DNA of 64,000 nucleotides from Candidatus Roizmanbacteria bacterium (GCA_016215445.1 JACRJL010000003.1:342924-406923); one strand, 5' to 3'. Positions 49,864-58,985 are shown, counted from the stretch's first letter. A program made the numbers and translations. The notes: generated by a model from the letters alone, not told the origin.

Positions 49864-50096
49864 AAAAAACCTTGATTGGAAAAGTAGTTTCAGCAAAGAT
49901 GCAGAAAACAGTGGTTATTAGAGTGGAAAGAAAATTTATTCATCCTAGATATAGAAAAGTCATCATTCGCCATCAGAAATATAAAGCCCACAATGAAAAT
50001 CTAGATTTGAAGATAGGCGATAAAGTAGTAATTGAAGAAATAAAACCAATTTCTAAAGATAAACATTTTCAAGTTAGAGAAAAGTTAAAGGTTTAA
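49860..50096 (+). CDS. rpsQ: Small ribosomal subunit protein uS17
   Basis: A 78-residue S17 OB-fold: LIGKVVSAKMQKTVVIRVER and HPRYRKVIIRHQKYKAHNE with GDKVVIEEIKPISKDKHFQV. Typical length for CPR bacteria. It overlaps rpmC by 4 nt. Confidence 0.95.
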   Translation: MKKTLIGKVVSAKMQKTVVIRVERKFIHPRYRKVIIRHQKYKAHNENLDLKIGDKVVIEEIKPISKDKHFQVREKLKV

Positions 50097-50097
50097 T

Positions 50098-50472
50098 ATG
50101 TTACAAATAAGATCAATTTTAAATGTAGCTGACAATACCGGTGCAAAATCTGTCGCCTTGATAGGAATGTCTGGTAAAGGTAACCGAAAATATGCATATC
50201 TTGGTGAAATGATTAATGTTGTAGTTAAAGAAGCCATTCCATATGCAGCTGTAAAAAAAAGTGAAGTTTTACAAGCTGTTATCGTACGGACACGAAAAGA
50301 AAAAAGAAGAAAAGATGGTAGCTATATAAGATTTGACGACAACGCATGTGTAATTTTAGCTAGTAAGGAAGTAAAAGATCCTAAGGGTACAAGAATTTTT
50401 GGCCCAATTGCCAAAGAAATTAAGGACAATGGTTTTTCCAAAATTGCCAGTTTAGCAGAAGAAATTTATTAA
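50098..50472 (+). CDS. rplN: Large ribosomal subunit protein uL14
   Basis: A 124-residue L14, starting MLQIRSILNVADNTGAKSV, with RKEKRRKDGSYIRFDDNACV and PKGTRIFGPIAKEI. All are strongly conserved and lie at the subunit interface. Confidence 0.96.
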   Translation: MLQIRSILNVADNTGAKSVALIGMSGKGNRKYAYLGEMINVVVKEAIPYAAVKKSEVLQAVIVRTRKEKRRKDGSYIRFDDNACVILASKEVKDPKGTRIFGPIAKEIKDNGFSKIASLAEEIY

Positions 50473-50473
50473 T

Positions 50474-50779
50474 ATGAAAATCAAAAAGGGAGACAAAATC
50501 AGAGTGATGGTTGGAAAAGACAAAGGCCGTGAAGGGGTAGTGGAAAAAACCTATAAAAAATCAAAAAAAATATTAGTTCAAGGAACAAATCTTTATAAGC
50601 GACACTTGAAAAAGAATGAGCAACAGCCGCAAGGAGGCATAGTTGATGTTCCTCGACCTATTGATCTGTCGAAAGTAGCTTTGATTTGTCCGAAATGTGG
50701 AAAGGCCGCTAGAGTTGGTTTTAAAGTAGAGAAAAATAAAAAATACCGAGTTTGTAAAAAGTGTGACAGCAAAATATAA
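50474..50779 (+). CDS. rplX: Large ribosomal subunit protein uL24
   Basis: A 101-residue L24. The KOW motif is KKGDKIRVMVGKDKGREGVV; the C-terminus has CPKCGKAARVGF and RVCKKCDSK, a four-cysteine zinc-binding form. TGA/TAA spacing to rplE is 1 nt. Confidence 0.95.
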   Translation: MKIKKGDKIRVMVGKDKGREGVVEKTYKKSKKILVQGTNLYKRHLKKNEQQPQGGIVDVPRPIDLSKVALICPKCGKAARVGFKVEKNKKYRVCKKCDSKI

Positions 50780-50780
50780 T

Positions 50781-51317
50781 ATGACACTTAAAGAATATTA
50801 CAATCAGGAGTTACGAAAAAAATTAATGGCTGACCTTAAAATCACCAATATAATGGCGGTTCCTAAGGTAGTCAAAATAGTGGTTAATGTCGGAGCCGGC
50901 GAAGCAACCGTAAATAAAGGTGTCATGGAAAAAATTAAAGAACAGATGTCTTTGATAACAGGTCAAAATCCAGTTATCACTAAGGCAAGAATATCAGTTT
51001 CTGCCTTTAAATTAAGGAAAGGTTTTCCAATTGGAGTCAAAGTAACTTTAAGGGGTAAGAGAATGGATAATTTTTTGGAAAAGTTTGTAAAAATCATTAT
51101 TCCTCGGTTAAGAGATTTTAAAGGAATCGCAGAAAGAAATATTGACCAGAATGGCAATTTAAATGTCGGTTTGACCGAACAAACTATTTTTCCCGAAGTT
51201 GAGTTTGATAAAATTGATAAAACTAGAGGTCTAGAAGTCACAATAGTTACAAACGCGAAAAGTCACGAAAAAGGTAAGAAATTATTTGAGTTATTAGGAG
51301 TTCCATTTAGGAAATAA
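50781..51317 (+). CDS. rplE: Large ribosomal subunit protein uL5
   Basis: A 178-residue L5. [41 protein letters not shown] and [15 protein letters not shown] are characteristic. ATG 50781 is used because the in-frame start at 50763 lies inside rplX. It contacts 5S rRNA. Confidence 0.95.
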   Translation: MTLKEYYNQELRKKLMADLKITNIMAVPKVVKIVVNVGAGEATVNKGVMEKIKEQMSLITGQNPVITKARISVSAFKLRKGFPIGVKVTLRGKRMDNFLEKFVKIIIPRLRDFKGIAERNIDQNGNLNVGLTEQTIFPEVEFDKIDKTRGLEVTIVTNAKSHEKGKKLFELLGVPFRK

Positions 51318-51318
51318 T

Positions 51319-51504
51319 ATGGCAAAAACATCAGATGAAGTAAAGTTTAGAAAAAAACAGAAATATCAAATTCGTTATCGTAACCGTTGTCCTTTTTGCG
51401 GACGGGCACGCGGTTATATGAGGCGATTTGGAATGTGCCGGATTTGTTTTAGAGAAAGAGCATTAAACGGGGAAATCCCCGGAGTTAGAAAAATTTCTTG
51501 GTAA
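51319..51504 (+). CDS. rpsN: Small ribosomal subunit protein uS14, zinc-binding type
   Basis: A 61-residue S14 with zinc ligands Cys 24, 27, 40 and 43 (CPFCGRARG and CRICFRE). The short C+ type is usual in Gram-positives and CPR bacteria. The next gene is rpsS, not rpsH as expected. Confidence 0.96.
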   Translation: MAKTSDEVKFRKKQKYQIRYRNRCPFCGRARGYMRRFGMCRICFRERALNGEIPGVRKISW

Positions 51505-51521
51505 ACCGAAAGGGTTAATAT

Positions 51522-51806
51522 ATGAGTAGATCACTTAAAAAAGGACCGTACATTGATGAAAATCTTTTGAAAAAGATCATGAGACAGAAAGAAGCGAGGA
51601 CTAATGATATAATCAAGACCTGGTCGCGAGATTCTCAGATATCACCAGAATTCGTTGGTCACAATATTGCCGTTCATAACGGTAGGAAATTTATTGAAGT
51701 ATTTATATCGGAAAATATGGTTGGTCACCGTTTGGGGGAATTTTCTCCTACTCGTACATTTAGAAGTCATGGAAAAGTGACCAAGAAAATAGTCGAAGCG
51801 ACTTAA
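51522..51806 (+). CDS. rpsS: Small ribosomal subunit protein uS19 (displaced gene)
   Basis: A 94-residue S19: [16 protein letters not shown] start, [17 protein letters not shown] and [14 protein letters not shown]. Sequence is ordinary but position is not; it normally lies between rplB and rplV, where no trace remains. A GAAAGGG purine run 7-13 nt upstream may be a Shine-Dalgarno. Confidence 0.96.
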   Translation: MSRSLKKGPYIDENLLKKIMRQKEARTNDIIKTWSRDSQISPEFVGHNIAVHNGRKFIEVFISENMVGHRLGEFSPTRTFRSHGKVTKKIVEAT

Positions 51807-51810
51807 TAAT

Positions 51811-52206
51811 ATGGAAAACTCAGTTAACGATCTAATAATTCGGATTAAAAACGGTTATATGGCGAGAAAAGTAACTATTTTGTCGCCTCATAGCGGATTT
51901 AGGGAAGAAGTTTTAAAAAAACTTACCGAACTTAAATTCATCAAAGGTTATAAAATCGATAAAATCATAAAAGATCAGTTCAAAGAAATCACTATAGAGT
52001 TGCTTTATGATAAAGGACAGCCCGCAATGACGGATGTGAAAATATTTTCTAAACCAGGTAGCCGATATTATGTTTCTTACCGGGACTTGAAGCCGGTTTT
52101 GAGCGGGTATGGTTTTTCTATAATTTCGTCTTCATTCGGCATTGTTACTGATAAAGAAGCAAAAACTAAAAAATTAGGCGGAGAGTTATTATTTAATATT
52201 TGGTAA
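51811..52206 (+). CDS. rpsH: Small ribosomal subunit protein uS8
   Basis: A 131-residue S8: ENSVNDLIIRIKNGYMARK at the start and the C-terminal signature GYGFSIISSSFGIVTDKEA. In E. coli S8 represses the spc operon; no target site was recognised here. Confidence 0.95.
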   Translation: MENSVNDLIIRIKNGYMARKVTILSPHSGFREEVLKKLTELKFIKGYKIDKIIKDQFKEITIELLYDKGQPAMTDVKIFSKPGSRYYVSYRDLKPVLSGYGFSIISSSFGIVTDKEAKTKKLGGELLFNIW

Positions 52207-52207
52207 C

Positions 52208-52762
52208 ATGTCAAAAATAGGTCAGAAACACATCGAAGTTCCGTCAGCTGTCAATGTCTCCATCAATCAAAAGAATGTAATCGTAAAAGGACTAGAAGGC
52301 GAACTGACGATTGTTCTGCCCGATAAATTAGAGGCAATTAGGCAAGAGAATAATTTGATTATTAAAAGAGACGGCGAAGATAAAAAAACCAAATCAATCC
52401 ACGGACTTTATCGTCAACTTGTTAGCAATGCGGTCACTGGAGTCCAGAAATTATGGGAGAAAAGATTAAAAGTCGTTGGGACAGGTTTTAGCGTCAAACT
52501 AGATAAAGAAGATTTAGTTTTTAAAGTAGGCTATTCGCATTTGGTTGTATATAAAAAGGTTCCTGGAATTAAATTCAAAGTAGAAGGTAATAATATAGCT
52601 GTAGTGTTAGGTAGCGATAAGCAACTAGTTGGAGAAGTCGCCTATCAGATAAAAATATTAAAGAAACCCGATGTCTATAAGGGTAAAGGGATACAATATG
52701 AAGGAGAAAAATTAAGAATTAAGCCAGGTAAAAAAGCCAAGGCCGCAGGAGCGCCGGCATAA
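52208..52762 (+). CDS. rplF: Large ribosomal subunit protein uL6
   Basis: A 184-residue L6 with two similar domains; the C-terminal signature reads PDVYKGKGIQYEGEKLRIKPGKKAK. It binds near the sarcin-ricin loop. 1 nt after rpsH. Confidence 0.95.
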   Translation: MSKIGQKHIEVPSAVNVSINQKNVIVKGLEGELTIVLPDKLEAIRQENNLIIKRDGEDKKTKSIHGLYRQLVSNAVTGVQKLWEKRLKVVGTGFSVKLDKEDLVFKVGYSHLVVYKKVPGIKFKVEGNNIAVVLGSDKQLVGEVAYQIKILKKPDVYKGKGIQYEGEKLRIKPGKKAKAAGAPA

Positions 52763-52764
52763 TT

Positions 52765-53121
52765 ATGGGAAAAGTAAACTTAAACAATAAGACTAGAAAG
52801 AGAAGACGAGTCAGCTCCATCATTAATGGGACTGAAAAAAGGCCTAGGATTTCTGTATTTAGATCGAACCATTATATTTATGCCCAGGCAATCGATGACG
52901 AAAAAAAAATGACTTTGGCTGCCTCATCTAGTCTCAGTTTCAAAAAGGAATCCCCGGCAAAGAAGAAAACAGAAGAAGCCAAACTAGTCGGATTAAATTT
53001 AGCCAAAGCCTTGAAAGATAAAAAAATAGATGAAGCCGTTTATGACAGAAATATTTACATATATAAAGGAAGAATTAAAAATTTGGCAGAAGGATTAAGA
53101 GAGGGAGGAATAAAAATATGA
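52765..53121 (+). CDS. rplR: Large ribosomal subunit protein uL18
   Basis: A 118-residue L18 (5S rRNA binding): RPRISVFRSNHYIYAQAIDD and LAKALKDKKIDEAVYDRN with LAEGLREGGI at the end. Overlaps rpsE by 4 nt. Confidence 0.95.
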   Translation: MGKVNLNNKTRKRRRVSSIINGTEKRPRISVFRSNHYIYAQAIDDEKKMTLAASSSLSFKKESPAKKKTEEAKLVGLNLAKALKDKKIDEAVYDRNIYIYKGRIKNLAEGLREGGIKI

Positions 53122-53573
53122 TTCCTGAAAGAAACATGGAAGAAAAAAAATTAGAAGAAAAAGTTCTTCTTATCCGCCGGGTTTCTAAAAAAATTACCGG
53201 AGGAAATTATGTGACTTTTTCAGCTCTTGTTGTAGTTGGTGACAAAAAAGGTAAAGTTGGAATTGGTTTAGGAAGAGCTCAAGAAGTACCACCAGCAATT
53301 CAAAAAGCAATCACTTATGCGAAAAAGCATATGATCACGGTTCCTATCAAAAATAAAACGATTCCTCACGAAGTCAGATTGAAATATAAAGCGTCAAGAA
53401 TTCTTCTTAAACCAGCTCCCGAAGGCACAGGGCTGAAAGTGGGAAGCGTCACTAGAGTTATTCTCGATTTGGCCGGAGTTGAAAATGCTTCGGGAAAGAT
53501 TATCAGATCGAGAAATCAAGTCGTCAATACTTATGCGGTTATGAAAGCATTACAAATGTTTAAACATGTATGA
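53118..53573 (+). CDS. rpsE: Small ribosomal subunit protein uS5
   Basis: A 151-residue S5 with the double-stranded RNA-binding domain: [24 protein letters not shown] (in parts) and [20 protein letters not shown], followed by [21 protein letters not shown]. Start is ATG 53118, though ATG 53136 is possible. rplO follows directly with no rpmD (L30) between. Confidence 0.94.
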   Translation: MIPERNMEEKKLEEKVLLIRRVSKKITGGNYVTFSALVVVGDKKGKVGIGLGRAQEVPPAIQKAITYAKKHMITVPIKNKTIPHEVRLKYKASRILLKPAPEGTGLKVGSVTRVILDLAGVENASGKIIRSRNQVVNTYAVMKALQMFKHV

Positions 53574-53842
53574 CAGACTTTCTAAGTAATCTTCCGAAAA
53601 TAGCTTTAAATAAAAAAAAGAGACTGGGTCGGGGATTGGGTAGCGGAAAAGGGTCTAAATCTGGTCGGGGAACTACCCGTCACCAAAAAGCCAGGGAAAG
53701 TATACCTCTCCACTTTGAAGGAGGTCAAGGAAGAATGGTAAAGCGGTTCCCGCTTCTTCGAGGAAAAGGTAAAAATAAAACTAGAGTCAGCGATAAATTA
53801 AGAAAAAGGAAGTATTATGAAAAAAATCCTGGAAAAAATTAA
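53570..53842 (+). CDS. rplO: Large ribosomal subunit protein uL15, strongly shortened
   Basis: A 90-residue protein with the N-terminal L15 region: [31 protein letters not shown] and [19 protein letters not shown] (each in part). Normal L15 has about 145 residues; the C-terminal globular domain is missing. The frame ends in [10 protein letters not shown] overlapping the secY start by 26 nt, and no other frame continues the L15 sequence, so this is gene reduction rather than a frameshift. The retained extended arm penetrates the 23S rRNA core. Confidence 0.88.
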   Translation: MTDFLSNLPKIALNKKKRLGRGLGSGKGSKSGRGTTRHQKARESIPLHFEGGQGRMVKRFPLLRGKGKNKTRVSDKLRKRKYYEKNPGKN

Positions 53843-55103
53843 CCAAGTTTTCAACGATCCTGAACTAAAAAGAAAGGTTTTGTTTACCTTATTTATTTTC
53901 TTGGCATTTAGATTGTTTGCTTTCTTGCCTGTTCCTGTAATCGATCTAGCCAAATTAAAGTCTTTATTCGCCTCCAATCAATTTTTGTCTCTACTCGACA
54001 TTTTCTCGGGAGGAACGTTGATAAATTTTTCAGTAATGGCTTTAGGTTTAAATCCTTATATAAACGCTTCAATCGTTCTTCAACTATTGACCGTGATGAT
54101 ACCTTCGTTGGAACAACTTTCTAAAGAAGGTGAGTATGGCCGCCACAAAATTAATCAGTACACAAGGTTCTTAACTGCTCCTTTGACTATTGTTCAGTCA
54201 ATTGGGATCTTTGTTCTTTTAAGAAATCAAAAAATAATTGGTAGCCTGTCGCCGCTTGAGTTTTTTTCTTTTATTCTAACTATGGTGGCGGGCACTTTTA
54301 TTTTAGTCTGGTTTGGTGAATTGATTTCGGAGTATGGTTTGGGTAATGGTATTTCTCTTCTTATCTTGGCTGGAATCGTCGGTCGGTTACCCGTGATTCT
54401 TTCTCAGACCGCAGCTGTTTTCAATCAAGAAATGGTCTTTAATACAATAATTTTTCTGATTTTGGCTGTGGTCGTGGTTGCTTCGATTGTTTTTATAAAC
54501 GAGGCTGTCAGAAAAATTCCCGTCTATTATGCTAAAAGGATCAAGGGTAATCGTCTTTATCAGGGAGCTTCTAATTTTCTTCCTTTAAAATTAAACCAAG
54601 CAGGAGTGATTCCGATTATTTTCGCTGTTTCCTTTGTTCTTTTTCCCCAGCTGATGGGCAACTTCCTTGTTAGCGTAAAAAACGCAAACTTGGCTGCCGT
54701 GGGCAGATTCTTGGTTACCTTCTTTTCACCGGCAGGATTTTTCTATAATTTTTTCTACTTCATACTTGTCATTGGTTTTACATATTTTTATACTGTAGTC
54801 GTTTTTAATCCGCAAAAAATCAGCGACGAAATTCAAAAACACGGCGGATTTATCCCAGGCATCCGTCCTGGATTGGCGACCAAAGAATACCTTGAAAAAA
54901 TTCTTTATAAAATTACGAGTGTCGGAGCCGTCTTTTTAGGTGTAATTGCGGTCATGCCTGTATTGATGTCAAAACTGACAGGTTTAACCAGTTTGGTTAT
55001 TGGCGGCACAGGAATTTTGATAGTAGTTTCCGTAATTCTGGAAACCTTCAAAATGGTTGAAGCGCAGCTTGTCATGAAAAGTTATGATAAGTTTATAAAA
55101 TAA
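53817..55103 (+). CDS. secY: Protein translocase subunit SecY
   Basis: A 428-residue SecY with ten membrane helices. Plug and pore region: [23 protein letters not shown]; cytoplasmic loops include [16 protein letters not shown], and [19 protein letters not shown] is the C-terminal family hallmark. It forms the export channel used with SecD/SecF encoded at 6289-8480. Its start lies within the truncated rplO gene. Confidence 0.97.
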   Translation: MKKILEKINQVFNDPELKRKVLFTLFIFLAFRLFAFLPVPVIDLAKLKSLFASNQFLSLLDIFSGGTLINFSVMALGLNPYINASIVLQLLTVMIPSLEQLSKEGEYGRHKINQYTRFLTAPLTIVQSIGIFVLLRNQKIIGSLSPLEFFSFILTMVAGTFILVWFGELISEYGLGNGISLLILAGIVGRLPVILSQTAAVFNQEMVFNTIIFLILAVVVVASIVFINEAVRKIPVYYAKRIKGNRLYQGASNFLPLKLNQAGVIPIIFAVSFVLFPQLMGNFLVSVKNANLAAVGRFLVTFFSPAGFFYNFFYFILVIGFTYFYTVVVFNPQKISDEIQKHGGFIPGIRPGLATKEYLEKILYKITSVGAVFLGVIAVMPVLMSKLTGLTSLVIGGTGILIVVSVILETFKMVEAQLVMKSYDKFIK

Positions 55104-55106
55104 ATT

Positions 55107-55280
55107 ATGGCCAAAAAAGGTTCGAGAATTCTCATTGGTTTGATGTGTGAAGTTTGTAAGTCTTTAAATTATGTCGTGACTAAAAATAAGATAAACACGA
55201 CAGCTTCATTAAAAATGAAAAAATATTGCCGAAAGTGCAAGAAACACACATCTCATAAGGAAACAAAAAAATTAGATTAA
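55107..55280 (+). CDS. rpmG: Large ribosomal subunit protein bL33
   Basis: A 57-residue L33 with Cys 14, 17, 41 and 44 (LMCEVCKS and YCRKCKKHTSH), the zinc-binding C+ form, with the typical NYVVTKNK strand and THK-type ending. Lies between secY and adk, 3 nt after secY, not its usual place beside secE. Confidence 0.88.
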   Translation: MAKKGSRILIGLMCEVCKSLNYVVTKNKINTTASLKMKKYCRKCKKHTSHKETKKLD

Positions 55281-55285
55281 ATAAT

Positions 55286-56416
55286 ATGAAATTAGTTTTA
55301 ATCGGAATTCAAGGTTCAGGAAAATCTACTCAGGGAAATTTATTGTCAAAACAACTTAGCATTCCATATCTATCAACCGGTCACATTTTTAGACAGTTGG
55401 CGAAAGAAAAAACAAAACTAGGCCACTATATAAAAGTGGTTATGAATACAGGTTTATTAATACCTGACGAAAAAACAATCGAGATTGTCAATTCTTATCT
55501 TTCTCGATCAGAATACAAAAGAGGCTATATACTTGACGGTTTTCCAAGAACAATAAATCAAGCAAAAAAATTTGTTAACAATGTTGACAAGGTTATATAC
55601 TTAGAAATTCCTGATAAAGAAGCCATCTATCGACTTGTCTATAGGAATAGTGAAGCGAGGGAAGATGAAACCATTCCAGCGATAAAAAAAAGAATAGAAT
55701 CTTTCAAAAAATTTACCCTACCTGTCTTAGAATTTTATAGAAAAGAAAAAAAATTAGTTGAACTCGACGGGACTCAAACCATTGATATAGTTAATCAGGA
55801 GATCTTAAAAAGCCTAGGAAAACAACTTGTTAAAAATAAAATAGAAAATTGGGCTGTCAAGAACAAAAGGATCATAGCTATAGTTGGTTTGCCTGGTGTC
55901 GGGAAGACAGATGCTACTGATTTTTTTAAAAAACAAGGCGTTCCCTCAATTTCTTTTGGGGAAGTTATAAATGAGTATATAGAAAAAAATCATTTACCCC
56001 ATATTGAAAAAACTCATAAAAAGGTTCGTTTAGAATTAAGACAAAAGCAGGGGATGGCCGCTATGGCCGTCTTGAATGAAGATAAAATTAAAAAAGCTTT
56101 AAAACAAAATACAGTTATAGTTATTGATGGGTTAAGATCATGGCAAGAATACGTTTATTTAAAGAAAGTCTTTCCTAAGGTCAAAATTTATTTGCTGGCA
56201 ATTTATGCGGATAAACATTTGAGGTGGGTTCGATCGATTAAAAGATCAAAAAGAAATAAACTTTATGGAGAAGAAAGGGATTTAAACGAGCTCATAGGAA
56301 TTAATATGGCACCGACAATAGCCTATGCTGATTTCCTTATTAAAAATAACTTTTCGTTGGAAGATTTCCATGATAAATTAGAAGAAGTTTATAGAACGAT
56401 TTATTATACAGAATGA
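55286..56416 (+). CDS. adk: Adenylate kinase fused to an UPF0200-like P-loop kinase domain
   Basis: A 376-residue two-domain protein. Residues 1-178 are adenylate kinase: P-loop GIQGSGKST (7-15), LSTGHIFRQL, DGFPRT (84-89) and RLVYRNSEAREDE with no zinc LID, i.e. a short-LID form. Residues 193-376 are a second P-loop domain, GLPGVGKTD (201-209), with SFGEVINEYI, GMAAMAVL, VIDGLRSWQEY and NELIGINMAPTIAYADFLI, which resembles archaeal UPF0200 / dephospho-CoA-kinase-like proteins. Adk balances AMP, ADP and ATP; the role of the second domain is unknown. Location between secY and map is normal for adk. Confidence 0.83.
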   Translation: MKLVLIGIQGSGKSTQGNLLSKQLSIPYLSTGHIFRQLAKEKTKLGHYIKVVMNTGLLIPDEKTIEIVNSYLSRSEYKRGYILDGFPRTINQAKKFVNNVDKVIYLEIPDKEAIYRLVYRNSEAREDETIPAIKKRIESFKKFTLPVLEFYRKEKKLVELDGTQTIDIVNQEILKSLGKQLVKNKIENWAVKNKRIIAIVGLPGVGKTDATDFFKKQGVPSISFGEVINEYIEKNHLPHIEKTHKKVRLELRQKQGMAAMAVLNEDKIKKALKQNTVIVIDGLRSWQEYVYLKKVFPKVKIYLLAIYADKHLRWVRSIKRSKRNKLYGEERDLNELIGINMAPTIAYADFLIKNNFSLEDFHDKLEEVYRTIYYTE

Positions 56417-57165
56417 TAGATTTAAAACAACCGCAGGAAATCGAAATCATGAAGGAAGGCGGTTCGAAACTAAGGGCTGTAGTAAAGGCACTTTTAAATA
56501 ATATTGACGTAGGGATGACCACCAAGGCAGTTGATGAAATAGCAGAAGATCTTATAAAAAAGCAGGGTGGTGAATCGTCTTTCAAAAGAGTTAAGGGTTA
56601 TTTTTGGACGACATGTTTGACTATAAATGAACAGGCCGTACACACTCCACCTTCAGACAGAAAACTCAAGGTCGGTGATGTCTTTACTTTAGACATAGGC
56701 ATGTATTTCAAAGGTTATCATACTGATTTTGCAACTACGATTTATATAGGTAGAACCCCTGATAAAGAGACAGAAAGATTTTTACAAACTGGGAAAAAGG
56801 CTTTGAATTTGGCTATTAAACAAGCAAAGGTGAGTAATCGTTTGGGTGACATTTCGGCCGCAATTGAAAAAGAAGTTTACGGTCAAGGATATTTCATTTT
56901 GAAAGAGCTTACAGGTCATGGAATAGGAAAACAATTACACGAAGACCCTTATGTCTTTGGTTTCAAAGAACGGCCGTTGGAAAAAACTATCAAGTTACAG
57001 CCCGGATTGGTGATCGCCATCGAAGTGATTTACTCAAAAGGAAGCGAAGAGATTGCTTATGAAAAAAATAATGATTGGTCAATTGTTAGTGCCGATCGAA
57101 GTTTATCGGCTTGTTTCGAGCATACAGTTGCAATAACAAAAAAAGAGACCTTGGTTTTGACCTAA
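56413..57165 (+). CDS. map: Methionine aminopeptidase type I
   Basis: A 250-residue MetAP. The five metal ligands are in LDIGMYFKGYHTDFATT (two Asp), GHGIGKQLHEDP (His), IAIEVIYSKGS (Glu) and ACFEHTVAIT (Glu). It removes the N-terminal Met of new proteins. Its start overlaps the adk fusion stop by 4 nt (ATGA), as in many secY-adk-map-infA clusters. Confidence 0.95.
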   Translation: MIDLKQPQEIEIMKEGGSKLRAVVKALLNNIDVGMTTKAVDEIAEDLIKKQGGESSFKRVKGYFWTTCLTINEQAVHTPPSDRKLKVGDVFTLDIGMYFKGYHTDFATTIYIGRTPDKETERFLQTGKKALNLAIKQAKVSNRLGDISAAIEKEVYGQGYFILKELTGHGIGKQLHEDPYVFGFKERPLEKTIKLQPGLVIAIEVIYSKGSEEIAYEKNNDWSIVSADRSLSACFEHTVAITKKETLVLT

Positions 57166-57170
57166 AGTTA

Positions 57171-57179
57171 TGGTAGAAT
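57171..57179 (+). promoter_or_regulatory. Extended -10 promoter before infA
   Basis: TGGTAGAAT (TGn plus TAGAAT) in the 23-nt gap between map and infA. Transcription would begin about 3 nt before the infA ATG, making it an internal, nearly leaderless promoter for the infA-rpmJ-rpsM group. Confidence 0.45.
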
Positions 57180-57188
57180 ATTAGGTTT

Positions 57189-57404
57189 ATGAAAGATAAC
57201 GTTATTATCGTTGAGGGAGAAGTAACGGAAAATCTTCCCAACACTTTATTTAAAGTTAAGCTTTTTAATTCGGAAAAGGTGATTTTATGCTATTTGTCCG
57301 GGAAAATGAGAAAAAATTATATAAAAATTCTTCCCGGCGACAAAATAAGAGCGGAAATCACCCCTTATGATTTAAATCGGGGAAGAATTGTTTATAGAAT
57401 ATGA
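57189..57404 (+). CDS. infA: Translation initiation factor IF-1
   Basis: A 71-residue OB-fold IF-1. [40 protein letters not shown] and [11 protein letters not shown] match the family. It starts MKDNVI rather than MAKEDxI. Overlaps rpmJ by 4 nt (ATGA). Confidence 0.95.
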   Translation: MKDNVIIVEGEVTENLPNTLFKVKLFNSEKVILCYLSGKMRKNYIKILPGDKIRAEITPYDLNRGRIVYRI

Positions 57405-57514
57405 AAATAGCATCATCAGTAAAAAAAATTTGCGCCAAATGTAAAATGGTTAAAAGAAAAGGTAGATTATATGTTATTTGCAGCAACGTTAAACATAAGC
57501 AAAAACAAGCTTAA
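57401..57514 (+). CDS. rpmJ: Large ribosomal subunit protein bL36
   Basis: A 37-residue L36 ([19 protein letters not shown] and following): zinc ligands Cys 11, 14 and 27 and His 32. Start overlaps the infA stop; rpsM follows 5 nt later, the standard order. Confidence 0.95.
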   Translation: MKIASSVKKICAKCKMVKRKGRLYVICSNVKHKQKQA

Positions 57515-57519
57515 ATAAT

Positions 57520-57957
57520 ATGGCAAGAATATTAGGAGTTACATTACCGGATGAAAAAAGAATTGATTACGCTTTAACTTTACTTTATGGACTTGGTTGG
57601 AAGAATGTAGTGTCTGTTTTACAACAGTCAAAAATCGATCCAAAAAGAAAAGTTAAAGATATCAAAGAAGAAGAGTTTAAGAAAATAAACGAAGTTATTG
57701 ATAAGAACTTCAAAGTTGAAGGAGAGTTAAGAGAAGCAATAAGCGAAAGTATCAAAAGATTAAGAGAAATTGGCAGTTACAGGGGTATTAGGCATTTAAA
57801 AGGTTTGCCAGTTAGAGGGCAAAGAACCAAGTCCAATGCTCGTACAAAGCGCGGTAAAAGGAAGACAGTCGGAGCGCTAAGAAAAGAGGCTTGGGCAAAA
57901 TTAGAGTCTGGTAAGACAGGCGTACCGGTAACAGAAGAAAAACCAGTCGCAAAATAA
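57520..57957 (+). CDS. rpsM: Small ribosomal subunit protein uS13
   Basis: A 145-residue S13 starting MARILGVTLPDEKRIDYALT, with IGSYRGIRHLKGLPVRGQRT and the NARTKRGKRKTVG end. It carries an additional C-terminal tail of about 25 residues (KLESGKTGVPVTEEKPVAK) not found in E. coli. Confidence 0.95.
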   Translation: MARILGVTLPDEKRIDYALTLLYGLGWKNVVSVLQQSKIDPKRKVKDIKEEEFKKINEVIDKNFKVEGELREAISESIKRLREIGSYRGIRHLKGLPVRGQRTKSNARTKRGKRKTVGALRKEAWAKLESGKTGVPVTEEKPVAK

Positions 57958-57968
57958 ATTAAATAAAT

Positions 57969-58343
57969 ATGGCAAAAAAACAAACCCAAAAAATAGTTGA
58001 AAGAGGTAGAATCTACATTACTGCTACTTTTAATAACACTTTAGTTACTGTGACAGATGAAAAAGGGAATCCGGTTGTAACAGGTTCTTCAGGTATGCAT
58101 GGATTTACAGGAACCAGAAAATCAACTCCTCACGCTGCTACAGTTACAACGGAGTCAGTTATAAAAAAGGCTGTTGAAAATCATAATTTACAGACCGCCG
58201 ATATTTTTGTCAAAGGAATCGGGCCTGGTCGAGAGGCATCTCTAAGAGCGATAAAAGCATCAAAAATTGAAGTAAACAGGATTATAGATATTACCCCGAT
58301 TCCTCATAATGGGGTAAGACCGCCGAAAGTGAGGAGAGTCTAA
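57969..58343 (+). CDS. rpsK: Small ribosomal subunit protein uS11
   Basis: A 124-residue S11: GRIYITATFNNTLVTVTDEK, FTGTRKSTPHAA and PIPHNGVRPPKVRRV at the C-terminus, all characteristic. It lies 11 nt after rpsM and 1 nt before rpsD. Confidence 0.96.
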   Translation: MAKKQTQKIVERGRIYITATFNNTLVTVTDEKGNPVVTGSSGMHGFTGTRKSTPHAATVTTESVIKKAVENHNLQTADIFVKGIGPGREASLRAIKASKIEVNRIIDITPIPHNGVRPPKVRRV

Positions 58344-58344
58344 A

Positions 58345-58965
58345 ATGAGATATACAGGACCAAAAAATAGAATTGCCCGAAGAGAAGGTATGGACTTAGG
58401 TTTAAAAACACCAGGAAGTAAGTCTCACACTCGTCTTTTGAACAAGTTGACTGTTTTACCTGGTCAACACGGAATAAGAAAAAGAAGGAAGGTTTCAGAA
58501 AGAGGCACTCAGTTGAGAGAAAAACAAAAGCTTCGATATATTTTCGGAATTACCGAGAAACAACTCAAGAATTATTTCAAAAAAGCCGTTATTAAGAAAG
58601 GAAATACAGCTTTATACATCTCCCAATATTTGGAGAAGCGGTTAGACAATATTGTTTACCGACTAGCTTTAGCTCCAACAAGGGCGTCAGCTCGGCAGCT
58701 TATTGTTCATGGTCATATTGCCGTTAACGATAAAAAAATGTCTATTCCTTCTTATCAGGTAAAAACTGGAGATAAAATCTCTTTCTTGAAAGATAAAACT
58801 GCAAAAATTCCTTATATAGAAAAAACACTTACAAACAAAGATAGTTTTTTCCCAAATTGGTTAGAAAAAAAAGCTATTGCTGGAATGATGACTGCCGAAC
58901 CTACAAACGACGAAATTTCAAAACAAATTAATCTAAGGTTAATAATTGAGTTTTATTCTCGTTAA
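58345..58965 (+). CDS. rpsD: Small ribosomal subunit protein uS4
   Basis: A 206-residue S4, zinc-free form. The S4 RNA-binding domain has YLEKRLDNIVYRLALAPTRA and ARQLIVHGHIAVNDKKM. In E. coli S4 represses the alpha operon; no binding site was identified here. Confidence 0.95.
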   Translation: MRYTGPKNRIARREGMDLGLKTPGSKSHTRLLNKLTVLPGQHGIRKRRKVSERGTQLREKQKLRYIFGITEKQLKNYFKKAVIKKGNTALYISQYLEKRLDNIVYRLALAPTRASARQLIVHGHIAVNDKKMSIPSYQVKTGDKISFLKDKTAKIPYIEKTLTNKDSFFPNWLEKKAIAGMMTAEPTNDEISKQINLRLIIEFYSR

Positions 58966-58985
58966 TTAATAATTTTTATTTTTTT

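Noticed and set aside
53570-53842. Frameshift explanation for the short L15
   Set aside because: The sequence after the stop is already coding for SecY and no other frame encodes the L15 C-terminus.
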